A stretch of 64,000 nucleotides of DNA. Origin: Planctomycetaceae bacterium (GTDB taxonomy: Bacteria > Planctomycetota > Planctomycetia > Pirellulales > Pirellulaceae). The stretch is taken from assembly GCA_002709045.1 (NCBI GenBank), contig PAPJ01000012.1:372001-436000 (forward strand), in the 5' to 3' direction. The notes under the pieces were generated by a model that was given only the letters and a program-made list of their open reading frames with translations, was not told the DNA's origin and did no database searches. Below are positions 53,331 through 62,084 of the stretch, in pieces. Made by a program: the position numbers and the translations under genes. Position 1 is the stretch's first letter; each line of letters begins with the position of its first letter.

Positions 53331-54743
53331 CTAGAGAATCTCTTTAATGACCTCACCACGACTAATTTGAATTGGGCGATTCAGCGGATCGTAAACTTCT
53401 GTGTGAGGGGGATAGCCCATCAGATGATAGACCGTTGCCAGAATATCTTTTGGCCGCACCACACCTTCAATCGGATGAGCGGCATGTTTGTCGGTGGCGC
53501 CGTGAACAGCACCACCATGAACTCCGCCACCGGCTAAGGCGATAGAGAATACGCTACCCCAGTGGTCGCGCCCTGCATTGCCGTTAAATTTTGGGGTATG
53601 CCCAAACTCACTGAACATGATGACCAGCGTTTCATCGAGCATCCCTCGCTGATCGAGATCCTCAACCAAAGCACTGAACGTTTGATCCATACTGGGCATC
53701 AAGTGTTCTTTGAGTGACTGGCTATGTTTTTTGTGAGTGTCCCAGCCACCCTGATTTTCGAATTTCCGATCATCGACAACACGTGTCCAGTTAATTTGTA
53801 CTAATGAAACGTCGGCCTCGACCAAACGACGGGCTAACAGGCAACTTTGAGCGAAGCGACCATCCCCATAGCGTTCACGAGTTTTTTCTGATTCCTGAGA
53901 AAGATCAAAAGCATCACGTGCCGTCCCGGAACCAAGTAGATTATAGGCTTTTTGAGCGTGGATATTGAAGGTTGAGACTGCTTTAGAATCGGCTAATGAC
54001 TGCTGCGCATTGTTAATTTGGGTCAGCAATGATTGTCGATTGTTTACTCGTAGCTGGGTGAGTTCTTCAGCCAGCGTCATACCGGGAACATCAAATCGGT
54101 TTTCATTGGGATAGCATTTTATCAGCCAGGGATCATGAGCACGTCCAATGAATCCTGCATCCTGTCCGGGCCATGGTTTATTGCCATCATTCCAAATATG
54201 TTCAGGAAGTACGACAGAGGATGGTAAGCCTTTATCTTCTCCTAAAGCTCTAATAACAGCCGCCAGACTGGGATGATCATTTGGTGGTCCAGGCAGTGCA
54301 CTTTCACGATTAAGCGGATTATGTTCGATACCGGTGAGCATCTGATAACCGCTAGACGAATGGGCATTGTCATTTGTTGCGACTGCTCTGAGAACCGCCA
54401 TTTTGTCGGTAAGTCGCGCCGTTTTCGGCATTAATTCTCCGACATGAAATCCTGGTGTTTTAGAAGATATGACCCCAAATTCTCCCCGGATTTCTTCCGG
54501 GGCATTTGGTTTTGGATCCCATGTTTCATGTTGAGGCAGCCCGCCGATTAATCCGAAGACAATAACAGATTTAGCTTTACCAAATCCGGGCAGGCTTGAG
54601 TTGGTAGCCGGACTGGCTTGAGCACGATTTTCTAACAGATCCGCTAGTGAGAGGCCGCCTAGCCCCAGACCGCCAACGCGCAAGGCCTCCCGACGGGAAA
54701 TCCCGTCGCAAAGCATTGTCCCCTTGTTGCGGATAGATAACAT
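53331..54743 (-). CDS. DUF1501 exported protein
   Basis: A 470-residue DUF1501 member with twin arginine in ISRREALRVGGLGLGGLSLA. Landmarks are VIVFGLIGGLPQHETWDPKP, KMAVLRAVATNDNAHSSSGY, CLLARRLVEADVSLVQINWT, IMFSEFGHTPKFNGNAGRDH and WGSVFSIALAGGG. The start could also be the second methionine nine codons on. It has no DUF1549/DUF1553 gene beside it, unlike the members in the first part of the window. A gene-poor 185-base stretch lies upstream. Export by Tat is likely; the reaction is unknown. Confidence 0.93.
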   Translation of the reverse strand: MLSIRNKGTMLCDGISRREALRVGGLGLGGLSLADLLENRAQASPATNSSLPGFGKAKSVIVFGLIGGLPQHETWDPKPNAPEEIRGEFGVISSKTPGFHVGELMPKTARLTDKMAVLRAVATNDNAHSSSGYQMLTGIEHNPLNRESALPGPPNDHPSLAAVIRALGEDKGLPSSVVLPEHIWNDGNKPWPGQDAGFIGRAHDPWLIKCYPNENRFDVPGMTLAEELTQLRVNNRQSLLTQINNAQQSLADSKAVSTFNIHAQKAYNLLGSGTARDAFDLSQESEKTRERYGDGRFAQSCLLARRLVEADVSLVQINWTRVVDDRKFENQGGWDTHKKHSQSLKEHLMPSMDQTFSALVEDLDQRGMLDETLVIMFSEFGHTPKFNGNAGRDHWGSVFSIALAGGGVHGGAVHGATDKHAAHPIEGVVRPKDILATVYHLMGYPPHTEVYDPLNRPIQISRGEVIKEIL

Positions 54744-54928
54744 TTATAAATCTTTCTTATGGCTGCCCTATTGTTTAATCGTACCAGAAATCAAAATAGA
54801 GTCTTAGTACTATTTATCGGCGTGATGATGTGTCAGTGAATAGGATAAGAGGCTCGTATTTTTTTCCGCCGGTTAAACATTCCGATGAAAAATGGACGAG
54901 CGGTAGGAAATAGCCCGGTGACCTATTT

Positions 54929-57739
54929 TCAATCGAGTCGTGTATTCTTGAAATACGCGGGGCTTTTTTGAGTGGCGTAGCCAAAGTGAGTGAGTAGCTC
55001 GTCGTCGGTAAAGGTATAGCTCAGTGCTTCCTGCTCTTCAGCTATTAGGGTTACTGTGCTGCCCTGCAGAATTATTTTCAACTGGATGTCCTGGCCAACG
55101 GTCATAGTGTAGTTTTTAGTGCGAACTGGCAGAAAGTGGCCATCTTTAACTTCGGCGATAACGATCGATTGCGTACCAATTTGAATACCGGCCAGCTTGA
55201 AGTTCTCGTTGTCGATGTGGTCAAAGACGATATATGCATTTGCGAATTCATCTGGTGCGTTACTTAGGCTGGTGACATGACTGGTGAGTTGCTGCTGTCC
55301 GACAAATGTATTTGGTAACATGTACACGGACAGGCCTTCGGAGGCGGGTTGGACCTCAATGACATTATCAGAAATATGCCACATCTCGCCGTTTAGCTGT
55401 TGGTTGTAGTTGGCTGCTTCAATGAGTTCTTCTGCCGGAAGAATACTAAGTGTGTGATATGCGCGATCGGCATAGGGTGAATAAACTCCAACAGTCCCAT
55501 AACGTAGCGTTTCAGGGAACTCATAGCTTGTTATTCGCGAGCTGTTTGCAAATACAGTGATCCTGTTATCACGGACTCGCACGCGGACACTAAGGTTGTT
55601 GTGAAGGTTCACATTGCGACGAGCCTGATGCAGAATTCTTTCTTCGCCATTGACGACTTCACCAATCGTCCAGAACGTACGGTCTGGATACATGGTTGAA
55701 TTAACGATCGTGCCGATAATTGTGGAGGATCGTGAAGAACCTATCACGCGAGTCATGCCAACGAATTTGTAATTTAACTGGTCATGGTAGTCGAATATTA
55801 TAGGTTCTTTCGCAAAGTCCTCTTCATTCACATCCTGCGACTGTAAAACAATGTCGAAATCTTTTGGTAACGTATCATTTAGAAAGAGCAGATTGAAATT
55901 TGTGATGCTTTCGAATCCGCCAAATGGAAGTGGGTATTGGTTCTCCTGAAAAAATTCCTTACCTTGTATTTTAAATCCATAATCATTCATCACGATATCC
56001 GACTCTAGATATCCGAATGGAGTTAGCTTTGCCGAAGCTGGGAAGTTGACGCCCGGCGCGATAGGTAAGGTTCTATTGGCAGTAACTCCATTTGCAAATT
56101 GAATTTCATATTCAATATTAGTCGGCCCCCAGTGGTGTGGAGCTGATCGGTAAGTTAGTTCGTTGTCCTTAACGTTTATTGTCCCATGAGGTGTTGAGGC
56201 ACTTGCGATGACCGCATCTTCAGGAAGCTGAATGAAATGATTAAGAGTCACATCTTCGTGTACAGCAACTTTGTGGTAGTTGTTAATTCCGACGGAAGGT
56301 TGATTGATGTTATCGATTGTTAGCGGTTTGAAGATTGAACCGCGGCGGTGACCTTTAAGTCCAACATGACCGGCAGAAACGTCATCGGGGAATTCCCGCG
56401 ATAAGTATTGTTGGTCGTTGATGAGTAATCGCACCTGATTGCCATGGACAAACAGTCTCAGGTCATATTCATAATTTTCCAGCTTACCAATGAAGTGGGA
56501 TTTTAAAGGGATATTTCGTCCGTTGCGTAATTCAGCGATGATTGCGGTCTTCTTACCTCCAAGAATTCCGGCGTATTTGTAGTTCTCTGTATCAACATAG
56601 TCAAAGACGAAATAACCACCGCCATTAGCACGTGGATTGTTGGGATGCGGAACAACCGATGTGGTCATCGTGAATTGCTCGGGAGGAATCCCAATTTCAA
56701 GTAATTCCAGTCCGGTAAGCCTGTGTAGCGAAGTGTGCGTGGTTAAAAGATTGTCATGAGTGCCCTGCAACAGCGCAAGATCGGTGGGTGCATCATGATT
56801 CCATTCATATTGGATTGGAAATTGTGAACTGATCGACAGTGTGAGTTCCCCGGAAACAATGCGTCCAAATTGATCTACGACATCGTAGGTAATAAGTTGT
56901 TCGCCAAATCGAGCATCATCAGCCTGAAATTGTAGTTGGTTATTAACAACGGATGCCTGCCCTAAATCAAATTCCGTTTCTGACAATGCCAGTGTTGCAT
57001 CCACATCATATGCCACCTGATCATTGGCTAACACGTCGATAATCTCTGTCATTCCCTGAACAGTACGGAAACGATCACTAAACGTTTTAGTTAAAGGAAA
57101 GTAGTCAGAAATTGTGAGGTCTTTAAATTCTGTTGGTCTGGGAATCAGCACACCAATACCTAATGGATTGGTTTTATCCAGAGCCATAAATGAGTGGGAA
57201 ACTTTCAGCTCACCATTGGCTAGTAATTCAGCTCTGCTACCTTCGATATTGAGTTTGAGTTCGAAAGTTTGATTTGCCTGAATTGGTTCTCGCAGACGAT
57301 CGTGTACATAAAAGCGATTTCGGAATCTGCCACCGAGAAGCCAGAGATTTCTTCGCGCATCAAACCCGGCGAATTTGTAGTTGCGGTCGTTTTCATAATC
57401 AAAGACGAGCATGCCGTTGGTTTGCAGGCCGCGTTGTCTGAGTCGCGAGCATCCTGTTGCCAAAGGATCGATCGATGAATTGACCGTTGCTTCGATTGTA
57501 AACCGGTCAGGCAAATCCTGTTGACTGTCAAACAAGGCAATTCGCGGTAAATGTTTTCGTTTAACCGGTTCGGCGTCGCCAACGATAAAGGACTCGCCTA
57601 ATGCAATACCCTCTTTCGGAGTGACCGGATCGGACATTAATTTACAGGCAGCACCGCCAAAGGCCAGCAAACGCCGGTCTTCCAGTCTTTCTCCCCCTCT
57701 TAGCCGAGGATTTGATTCAGATTTGACTTGCTTAGGCAT
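54929..57739 (-). CDS. Large exported protein with LEDRRLLA motif and four LamG-like repeats
   Basis: About 936 residues from ATG 57739, which has GGGGA eight bases upstream; the frame extends 32 codons further but lacks such a site. Near the N-terminus, LEDRRLLAFGG (residues 19-29) is the motif often found at the start of big secreted planctomycete proteins. Four related modules carry a VFDYxDxxNYKFAG-type core at about residues 112, 376, 650 and 838, each in a beta-rich segment resembling LamG/concanavalin-type folds. A cadherin-like linker (IDVLANDQVAYDVDATLALS) lies around 230-310. No catalytic residues are evident, so it is probably a surface binding or adhesive protein. Confidence 0.8.
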   Translation of the reverse strand: MPKQVKSESNPRLRGGERLEDRRLLAFGGAACKLMSDPVTPKEGIALGESFIVGDAEPVKRKHLPRIALFDSQQDLPDRFTIEATVNSSIDPLATGCSRLRQRGLQTNGMLVFDYENDRNYKFAGFDARRNLWLLGGRFRNRFYVHDRLREPIQANQTFELKLNIEGSRAELLANGELKVSHSFMALDKTNPLGIGVLIPRPTEFKDLTISDYFPLTKTFSDRFRTVQGMTEIIDVLANDQVAYDVDATLALSETEFDLGQASVVNNQLQFQADDARFGEQLITYDVVDQFGRIVSGELTLSISSQFPIQYEWNHDAPTDLALLQGTHDNLLTTHTSLHRLTGLELLEIGIPPEQFTMTTSVVPHPNNPRANGGGYFVFDYVDTENYKYAGILGGKKTAIIAELRNGRNIPLKSHFIGKLENYEYDLRLFVHGNQVRLLINDQQYLSREFPDDVSAGHVGLKGHRRGSIFKPLTIDNINQPSVGINNYHKVAVHEDVTLNHFIQLPEDAVIASASTPHGTINVKDNELTYRSAPHHWGPTNIEYEIQFANGVTANRTLPIAPGVNFPASAKLTPFGYLESDIVMNDYGFKIQGKEFFQENQYPLPFGGFESITNFNLLFLNDTLPKDFDIVLQSQDVNEEDFAKEPIIFDYHDQLNYKFVGMTRVIGSSRSSTIIGTIVNSTMYPDRTFWTIGEVVNGEERILHQARRNVNLHNNLSVRVRVRDNRITVFANSSRITSYEFPETLRYGTVGVYSPYADRAYHTLSILPAEELIEAANYNQQLNGEMWHISDNVIEVQPASEGLSVYMLPNTFVGQQQLTSHVTSLSNAPDEFANAYIVFDHIDNENFKLAGIQIGTQSIVIAEVKDGHFLPVRTKNYTMTVGQDIQLKIILQGSTVTLIAEEQEALSYTFTDDELLTHFGYATQKSPAYFKNTRLD

Positions 57740-57945
57740 GCAAAAATTCCCCAAACTCCAAGCAGATTGTAAGCTAGATTGGCTAAATTGCCCAAGTCCA
57801 TCTCTTACGTCTATTGTGTCGGTGTTGGCGGACAATTTTTGCGTAGGAATCAGTGCGTGAGATTAGGCATCGCCGACAATGTTGGACTTTAAGATCAGCT
57901 AAATAAGTTGAATTCCAGCCAGAGTCTGGCTGAAATCTAAAGAAT

Positions 57946-59316
57946 TTATTCGTGAAGGCGTTGCCAGTGGATGGTGATGGAATAGTGTTCGGTCGTGACT
58001 TCCATCTTTCGCTCGAATTGATTGGGTTTGAATGACAATGTAAAGATAACCGGTTCACCAATCGGATCGTCACTGAATGTATCGTCATCCCAAACCTGAA
58101 GTTTGCCTGTGCCCAGCACGGGTAAAAGTTTTTCAAATGCGTTGAAGTCCCAACTGGCAATGAGCCCGTCATCAGCCTCGTCGACCCGAAATACTTTTTT
58201 ATCTTCGAGGTCGGTGATTACGAAATACAAGTCTGGCAGCTCTTCGTCGGCAAGTGCTAATGCAGAGCCTTTTTTGACTTCCATCTCGACGGATTTAATT
58301 CTTAGCGCTACTTGAGACTGAGGATGTTCGATATCCTTGTAGTGTTGTTTTCGAACCAATTCTATGACTTCTTCCTCCACCGTGGCACCATCATCGGAAG
58401 GTGATTGTTGATAAATCGTTCCCAGATATTCGGCCATCCGGTCACTCATGCCATGACGCACAACCTTACCCAGAATGAACCCCATTCTGCAGGAGTGTAC
58501 GACCGAATGTTTCATATCAACACCACTAACGTCCGAGCGGTATTTAATATTGTGTTTAGTAACGATAAGTTCGTCCCGGCTTTCGAGATTGACGATTTCA
58601 TCTGTTAGCCCCACTCGAGCAGCAAGATCGTGAAATGGACTACTCACTTTTGGAAGGATCAGTTGTTGAGCCCGACGCCATGAACGCGTTAAGCCAATTG
58701 CCGAGTCATCATTAACTCCGTTCACTTCGGCCCAAAAATCCGGAACGCGATCGTTATCAGGATTGATACAAACAATGTCTTTAATTTGCTTTTGATTTTG
58801 AGGAGGACAATATACCGGCAGAGGGACTTCCTCACCATTTGGATCCTGCATTATCAAATATAAATGTGGTGTGGAAAGACAAACCACCAGATCGACCGGG
58901 CGATTGATTTTAGAGGCTGCCAGCAAAGCAACGTTTCCACCATGACTATGACCAATGATGGCAACACGGTCTTCTGTATCTGTAAACTCTTCGATCTCAT
59001 GCGCTAGATTATCGGCCGCATTAAGGCGGGCCTGATGATTATTTTGCCCACTCCAGACAAAGTGGTGTATTGTCGAGTTATTCCCCGCTGCGCGCTTTAA
59101 TTCAGATGCAAAACTAACTTTACCTTCGACAATCAGCGGCCAGGTTTCATTGCCGGCAAAACTACCATGGACGAGGAAAATTTTAACAGGGCCTTTAAGA
59201 CGGGAGAATTGTAGCGGGAACTCGTCCCCAATACTGATTGATGGCATGCAAATCATTGCCAATAGTATCCAGCAGAACAGCTGTATCCGTATTCTCACAC
59301 TATCGATATATACCAT
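57946..59316 (-). CDS. Exported alpha/beta hydrolase (lipase/esterase-like)
   Basis: About 456 residues from ATG 59316, which begins a signal peptide (DSVRIRIQLFCWILLAMICM). The hydrolase core shows the oxyanion region VKIFLVHGSFAGNETWP and the nucleophile elbow IGHSHGG followed by NVALLAASKI. An acid residue may lie in NPDNDRVPDFW, and a later histidine in MKHSVVHSCRM, but I cannot be certain of the triad. The C-terminal part (about 360-455) looks like a C2-type beta domain (GTGKLQVWDDDTFSDDPIGE), possibly calcium- or membrane-binding. It lies upstream of the large repeat protein on the same strand. Substrate unknown. Confidence 0.75.
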   Translation of the reverse strand: MVYIDSVRIRIQLFCWILLAMICMPSISIGDEFPLQFSRLKGPVKIFLVHGSFAGNETWPLIVEGKVSFASELKRAAGNNSTIHHFVWSGQNNHQARLNAADNLAHEIEEFTDTEDRVAIIGHSHGGNVALLAASKINRPVDLVVCLSTPHLYLIMQDPNGEEVPLPVYCPPQNQKQIKDIVCINPDNDRVPDFWAEVNGVNDDSAIGLTRSWRRAQQLILPKVSSPFHDLAARVGLTDEIVNLESRDELIVTKHNIKYRSDVSGVDMKHSVVHSCRMGFILGKVVRHGMSDRMAEYLGTIYQQSPSDDGATVEEEVIELVRKQHYKDIEHPQSQVALRIKSVEMEVKKGSALALADEELPDLYFVITDLEDKKVFRVDEADDGLIASWDFNAFEKLLPVLGTGKLQVWDDDTFSDDPIGEPVIFTLSFKPNQFERKMEVTTEHYSITIHWQRLHE

Positions 59317-59447
59317 TAAAGAACCGTTCTGTAACTCGCTTTGTCCGATTAGCAAAGATGGCTTGGTTATACCATTCTGACCCCTGAATAGTGTACCACT
59401 TGTGACCAATAGTTGATGGATAACCTGACTGACTAAAGTGAATCTAA

Positions 59448-60506
59448 TTAGGATTCAGCATTCCAAAGCTGGTGATAAACCTTGGCAATACCCTGAACTT
59501 CATTTTCGATTGAGAATTGTTCACGGACGCAACGTTGACAATCATCAGACATTCGTTCGATGGATTTGGGGTCACTCATTAAGATTTCAAGATATTGTCT
59601 GAACATGCCTGTATCATTGACTGGAAAAATATATCCGTTGATGGAAGGTTCGATCATCGCGTCATATGCACCGGTATCTGCTGCGATGACGGGAGCGCCA
59701 CTTGCCATCGCTTCAAGCGGAGTGAGCCCGAATCCTTCATATCGGGAAGGAGCAACGACAAAACTCATGGCATTGTAAACCGCCGGGATGTGATCGAATG
59801 GTACTTCCCCATGCCAAATAATTCTTTCTTCAAGTCCCGCGGCTTTGACCCTGATCTGCAGATCGTTGTTGAATTTTTCGAAGCCGGCAGTGACTTTACC
59901 AACCAATACCGCTCCAAAGTCCGGATATTTTGGTAGTAATTCGATCATTGCTTTGACAAAATAATCCGCCCCCTTTTCCGGACGGATCCGACCGAATTGA
60001 CCGATAGCGTACTTAAATGGGAACCCCAGTCGTTGTAAAGCATCCTCCCGTGATACAGCAGGCTTAAATTTTTGAAAATCCACGCCGTGATGAACAACGG
60101 CTGACACATTCTCGAGAAAGGATGCTGCTTTTTCACTCGTAGCAATGACTCTGTCCATTTTACTAATCAGCCACCGGGGCCAGGCAGAATGATGTCGAAT
60201 CGCAGCAGAAGTAAAAACGATTCGGATCGGACAGCGAAGTACATGTTTGAACAAAAGCGCCCACTGCATCTCGTTATTGCGTCGGACATGACAGATATGA
60301 AACGGTTGATCTGACGGACATTTCCTGAGCAGTTTATACAGTTTGACAAATGTTAGGTTGTCAAAACCGTCGATTGGCAACTGGGACCAGACTTTAAGGT
60401 TAAATTCGTTACGTTGATGGTGGACGAGGTTACGGATCGTGGCACTAACGCCGGTAATTCGGCGATGTAAATCCGTTACGATAACCTGGGCCGGATGCAG
60501 GGACAT
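59448..60506 (-). CDS. GT4-family glycosyltransferase (LPS/polysaccharide type)
   Basis: A 352-residue GT-B glycosyltransferase with no signal peptide. Its C-terminal donor domain contains IGQFGRIRPEKGADYFVKAM, VLVGKVTAGFEKFNNDL, FVVAPSRYEGFGLTPLEAMA and GAPVIAADTGAYDAMIEPSI, with the EX7E glutamates in the third. It probably adds a sugar to a lipid-linked oligosaccharide or glycolipid. It is divergent from two sulfotransferase genes and an acyltransferase, which together look like a decoration locus for a surface glycan. Resemblance to LPS-core transferases is from general pattern only. Confidence 0.9.
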   Translation of the reverse strand: MSLHPAQVIVTDLHRRITGVSATIRNLVHHQRNEFNLKVWSQLPIDGFDNLTFVKLYKLLRKCPSDQPFHICHVRRNNEMQWALLFKHVLRCPIRIVFTSAAIRHHSAWPRWLISKMDRVIATSEKAASFLENVSAVVHHGVDFQKFKPAVSREDALQRLGFPFKYAIGQFGRIRPEKGADYFVKAMIELLPKYPDFGAVLVGKVTAGFEKFNNDLQIRVKAAGLEERIIWHGEVPFDHIPAVYNAMSFVVAPSRYEGFGLTPLEAMASGAPVIAADTGAYDAMIEPSINGYIFPVNDTGMFRQYLEILMSDPKSIERMSDDCQRCVREQFSIENEVQGIAKVYHQLWNAES

Positions 60507-60625
60507 GGGGAACTTTCTTTTTGAAACAAATGATAACCATCAGGACCTCCGAGGATGCTAATTGAAGTACATTTGTGATCAAATCGGTGTTGCGACGATT
60601 AGTAAATCTAACTTACTTTACCCGA

Positions 60626-61291
60626 ATGTTGCTATCTCATTCTTACAAGTTTCTATTCATACATATCCCTAAAACGGCGGGTTCTAGTATCACGTCTGCG
60701 CTCGCACCCTATTGCGAAAACCCAGAGCGACATTGGTACAACCGAATGCTTAGCGGAGTAGGGATTAATGTGAATTGGTACGGTCCGCTAAAAGTTCGAA
60801 ATCCCCGCAAGCATACGACCTTTGGCCAGGCCAGACGAATTTATTCTAAAGCGATGCTGGACTCATATTTTAAGTTTGCGTTTGTAAGGAATCCGTGGGA
60901 TCTAATGGTCTCTTATTATCATTACATTAAGTCTAGAAAGAACCATCATCGTAGCAGGCAAGTCAATCAGCTGAATAGCTTTAAGAACTACCTGTACTAT
61001 GAGATTGATCGTGCTAAAGTGTCTCAGAGCAAGTTTATTTATGATCAGCATGATAATATGCTGGTCGACTTTGTAGGACGATTTGAAAATCTGACTGAAG
61101 ACTTCCAAAAAATCTGCTCATCGGTTGGTCTGACAGGTGTTCGGCTGGAACATCAAAACAAATCAGCACGAGGCAGCTATCAAGAGTATTACGATCTGGA
61201 AACTCGAGAACTGGTCGCCCGGCATTGGGAGAGGGATATCGACCTTTTTAAGTATTCATTTGATGATTCCCAAAGGACACTGATAGCCTAA
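60626..61291 (+). CDS. Sulfotransferase family protein (Sulfotransfer_2-like)
   Basis: About 221 residues from ATG 60626; an in-frame GTG at 60575 would add 17. The inner start is favoured because it aligns with the beginning of the next gene's product. The PAPS 5'-phosphosulfate loop is FIHIPKTAGSSITSAL and the 3'-phosphate-binding region is FAFVRNPWDLMVSYYHYIK. The end has FVGRFENLTEDFQKICSSVG, usual for carbohydrate sulfotransferases. It transfers sulfate from PAPS to a hydroxyl or amino group of a glycan. It is paralogous to the following gene 43 bases on; neither start has a strong ribosome site. Confidence 0.85.
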   Translation: MLLSHSYKFLFIHIPKTAGSSITSALAPYCENPERHWYNRMLSGVGINVNWYGPLKVRNPRKHTTFGQARRIYSKAMLDSYFKFAFVRNPWDLMVSYYHYIKSRKNHHRSRQVNQLNSFKNYLYYEIDRAKVSQSKFIYDQHDNMLVDFVGRFENLTEDFQKICSSVGLTGVRLEHQNKSARGSYQEYYDLETRELVARHWERDIDLFKYSFDDSQRTLIA

Positions 61292-61334
61292 AACAACTCT
61301 GTCTTCGGCTTTCGTGAAATAAGGATTCACAATT

Positions 61335-62015
61335 GTGATAGTCTCTTACAAACATAAATTTATATTTGTGCATCTCGGCAGAACCGGTGGGCGCAGCCTA
61401 ACCGAAAGCTTAATGCAGCATTGTGGGTCAGATGACATTATTACTCCTATCGGAGACCTTCCCGGCCAAAATCATCGGGGCTGGCATCGTCATGAGTCAG
61501 CATTAAGTATTAGAGACCGGCTCGGAAGAGATTTCTTTGAGCAATGCTATGTATTTACAGTGGATAGAAATCCCTGGGATAAAGTCTTATCTAATTACTG
61601 GGCTTATAAAGGATATTTGCACGGAAAAGGCGGAAAAACCGAACAGATCTCGATTGTCGAACGTCTTTGGCGAGCGATTAGCGGGTACCCCTGGACTTTT
61701 GATATCTGGTTGAAATATCGAGTGCTAAAAAGTAAATTGCCAGGGGCATATACAAGATTTCCAGTCACCTTTGGGAAGTATACAGACGGTGAAGGAAACA
61801 TCATTGTCGACAAAATCTTCCGCTACGAACAATTTCAAGAGGGAGTGAAAGAACTTTCAGCGAAATTAGGCTTTCAAATTGATTTGCGACAATCTCAAGG
61901 GACAGGTACTCGCAAAAACAGAGAAAGTTACAAGACTCAGTATTCTCCTTATGGCATGCAATTGGTGGCTGACGTATTTAGTAAAGAGATCGAATTACTC
62001 GGTTATACCTTTTGA
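61335..62015 (+). CDS. Sulfotransferase family protein
   Basis: A 226-residue protein starting at GTG 61335, with AAGGA about nine bases upstream. The PAPS-binding loop is changed relative to its neighbour (FVHLGRTGGRSLTESL), keeping the G-R-T-G-G-R-S form in place of P-K-T-A-G-S-S. The 3'-phosphate region is YVFTVDRNPWDKVLSNYWAY, and KIFRYEQFQEGVKELSAKLG matches the usual C-terminal block. It should sulfate a glycan, perhaps with another acceptor or position than the first enzyme. The pair lies between a glycosyltransferase and an acyltransferase. Confidence 0.85.
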   Translation: MIVSYKHKFIFVHLGRTGGRSLTESLMQHCGSDDIITPIGDLPGQNHRGWHRHESALSIRDRLGRDFFEQCYVFTVDRNPWDKVLSNYWAYKGYLHGKGGKTEQISIVERLWRAISGYPWTFDIWLKYRVLKSKLPGAYTRFPVTFGKYTDGEGNIIVDKIFRYEQFQEGVKELSAKLGFQIDLRQSQGTGTRKNRESYKTQYSPYGMQLVADVFSKEIELLGYTF

Positions 62016-62084
62016 ACGATGAATGTGCGGTAAAGCACCATTTCAATCTGGTATATCCAATCGTGTACCTGAAGAGGAAAATCG

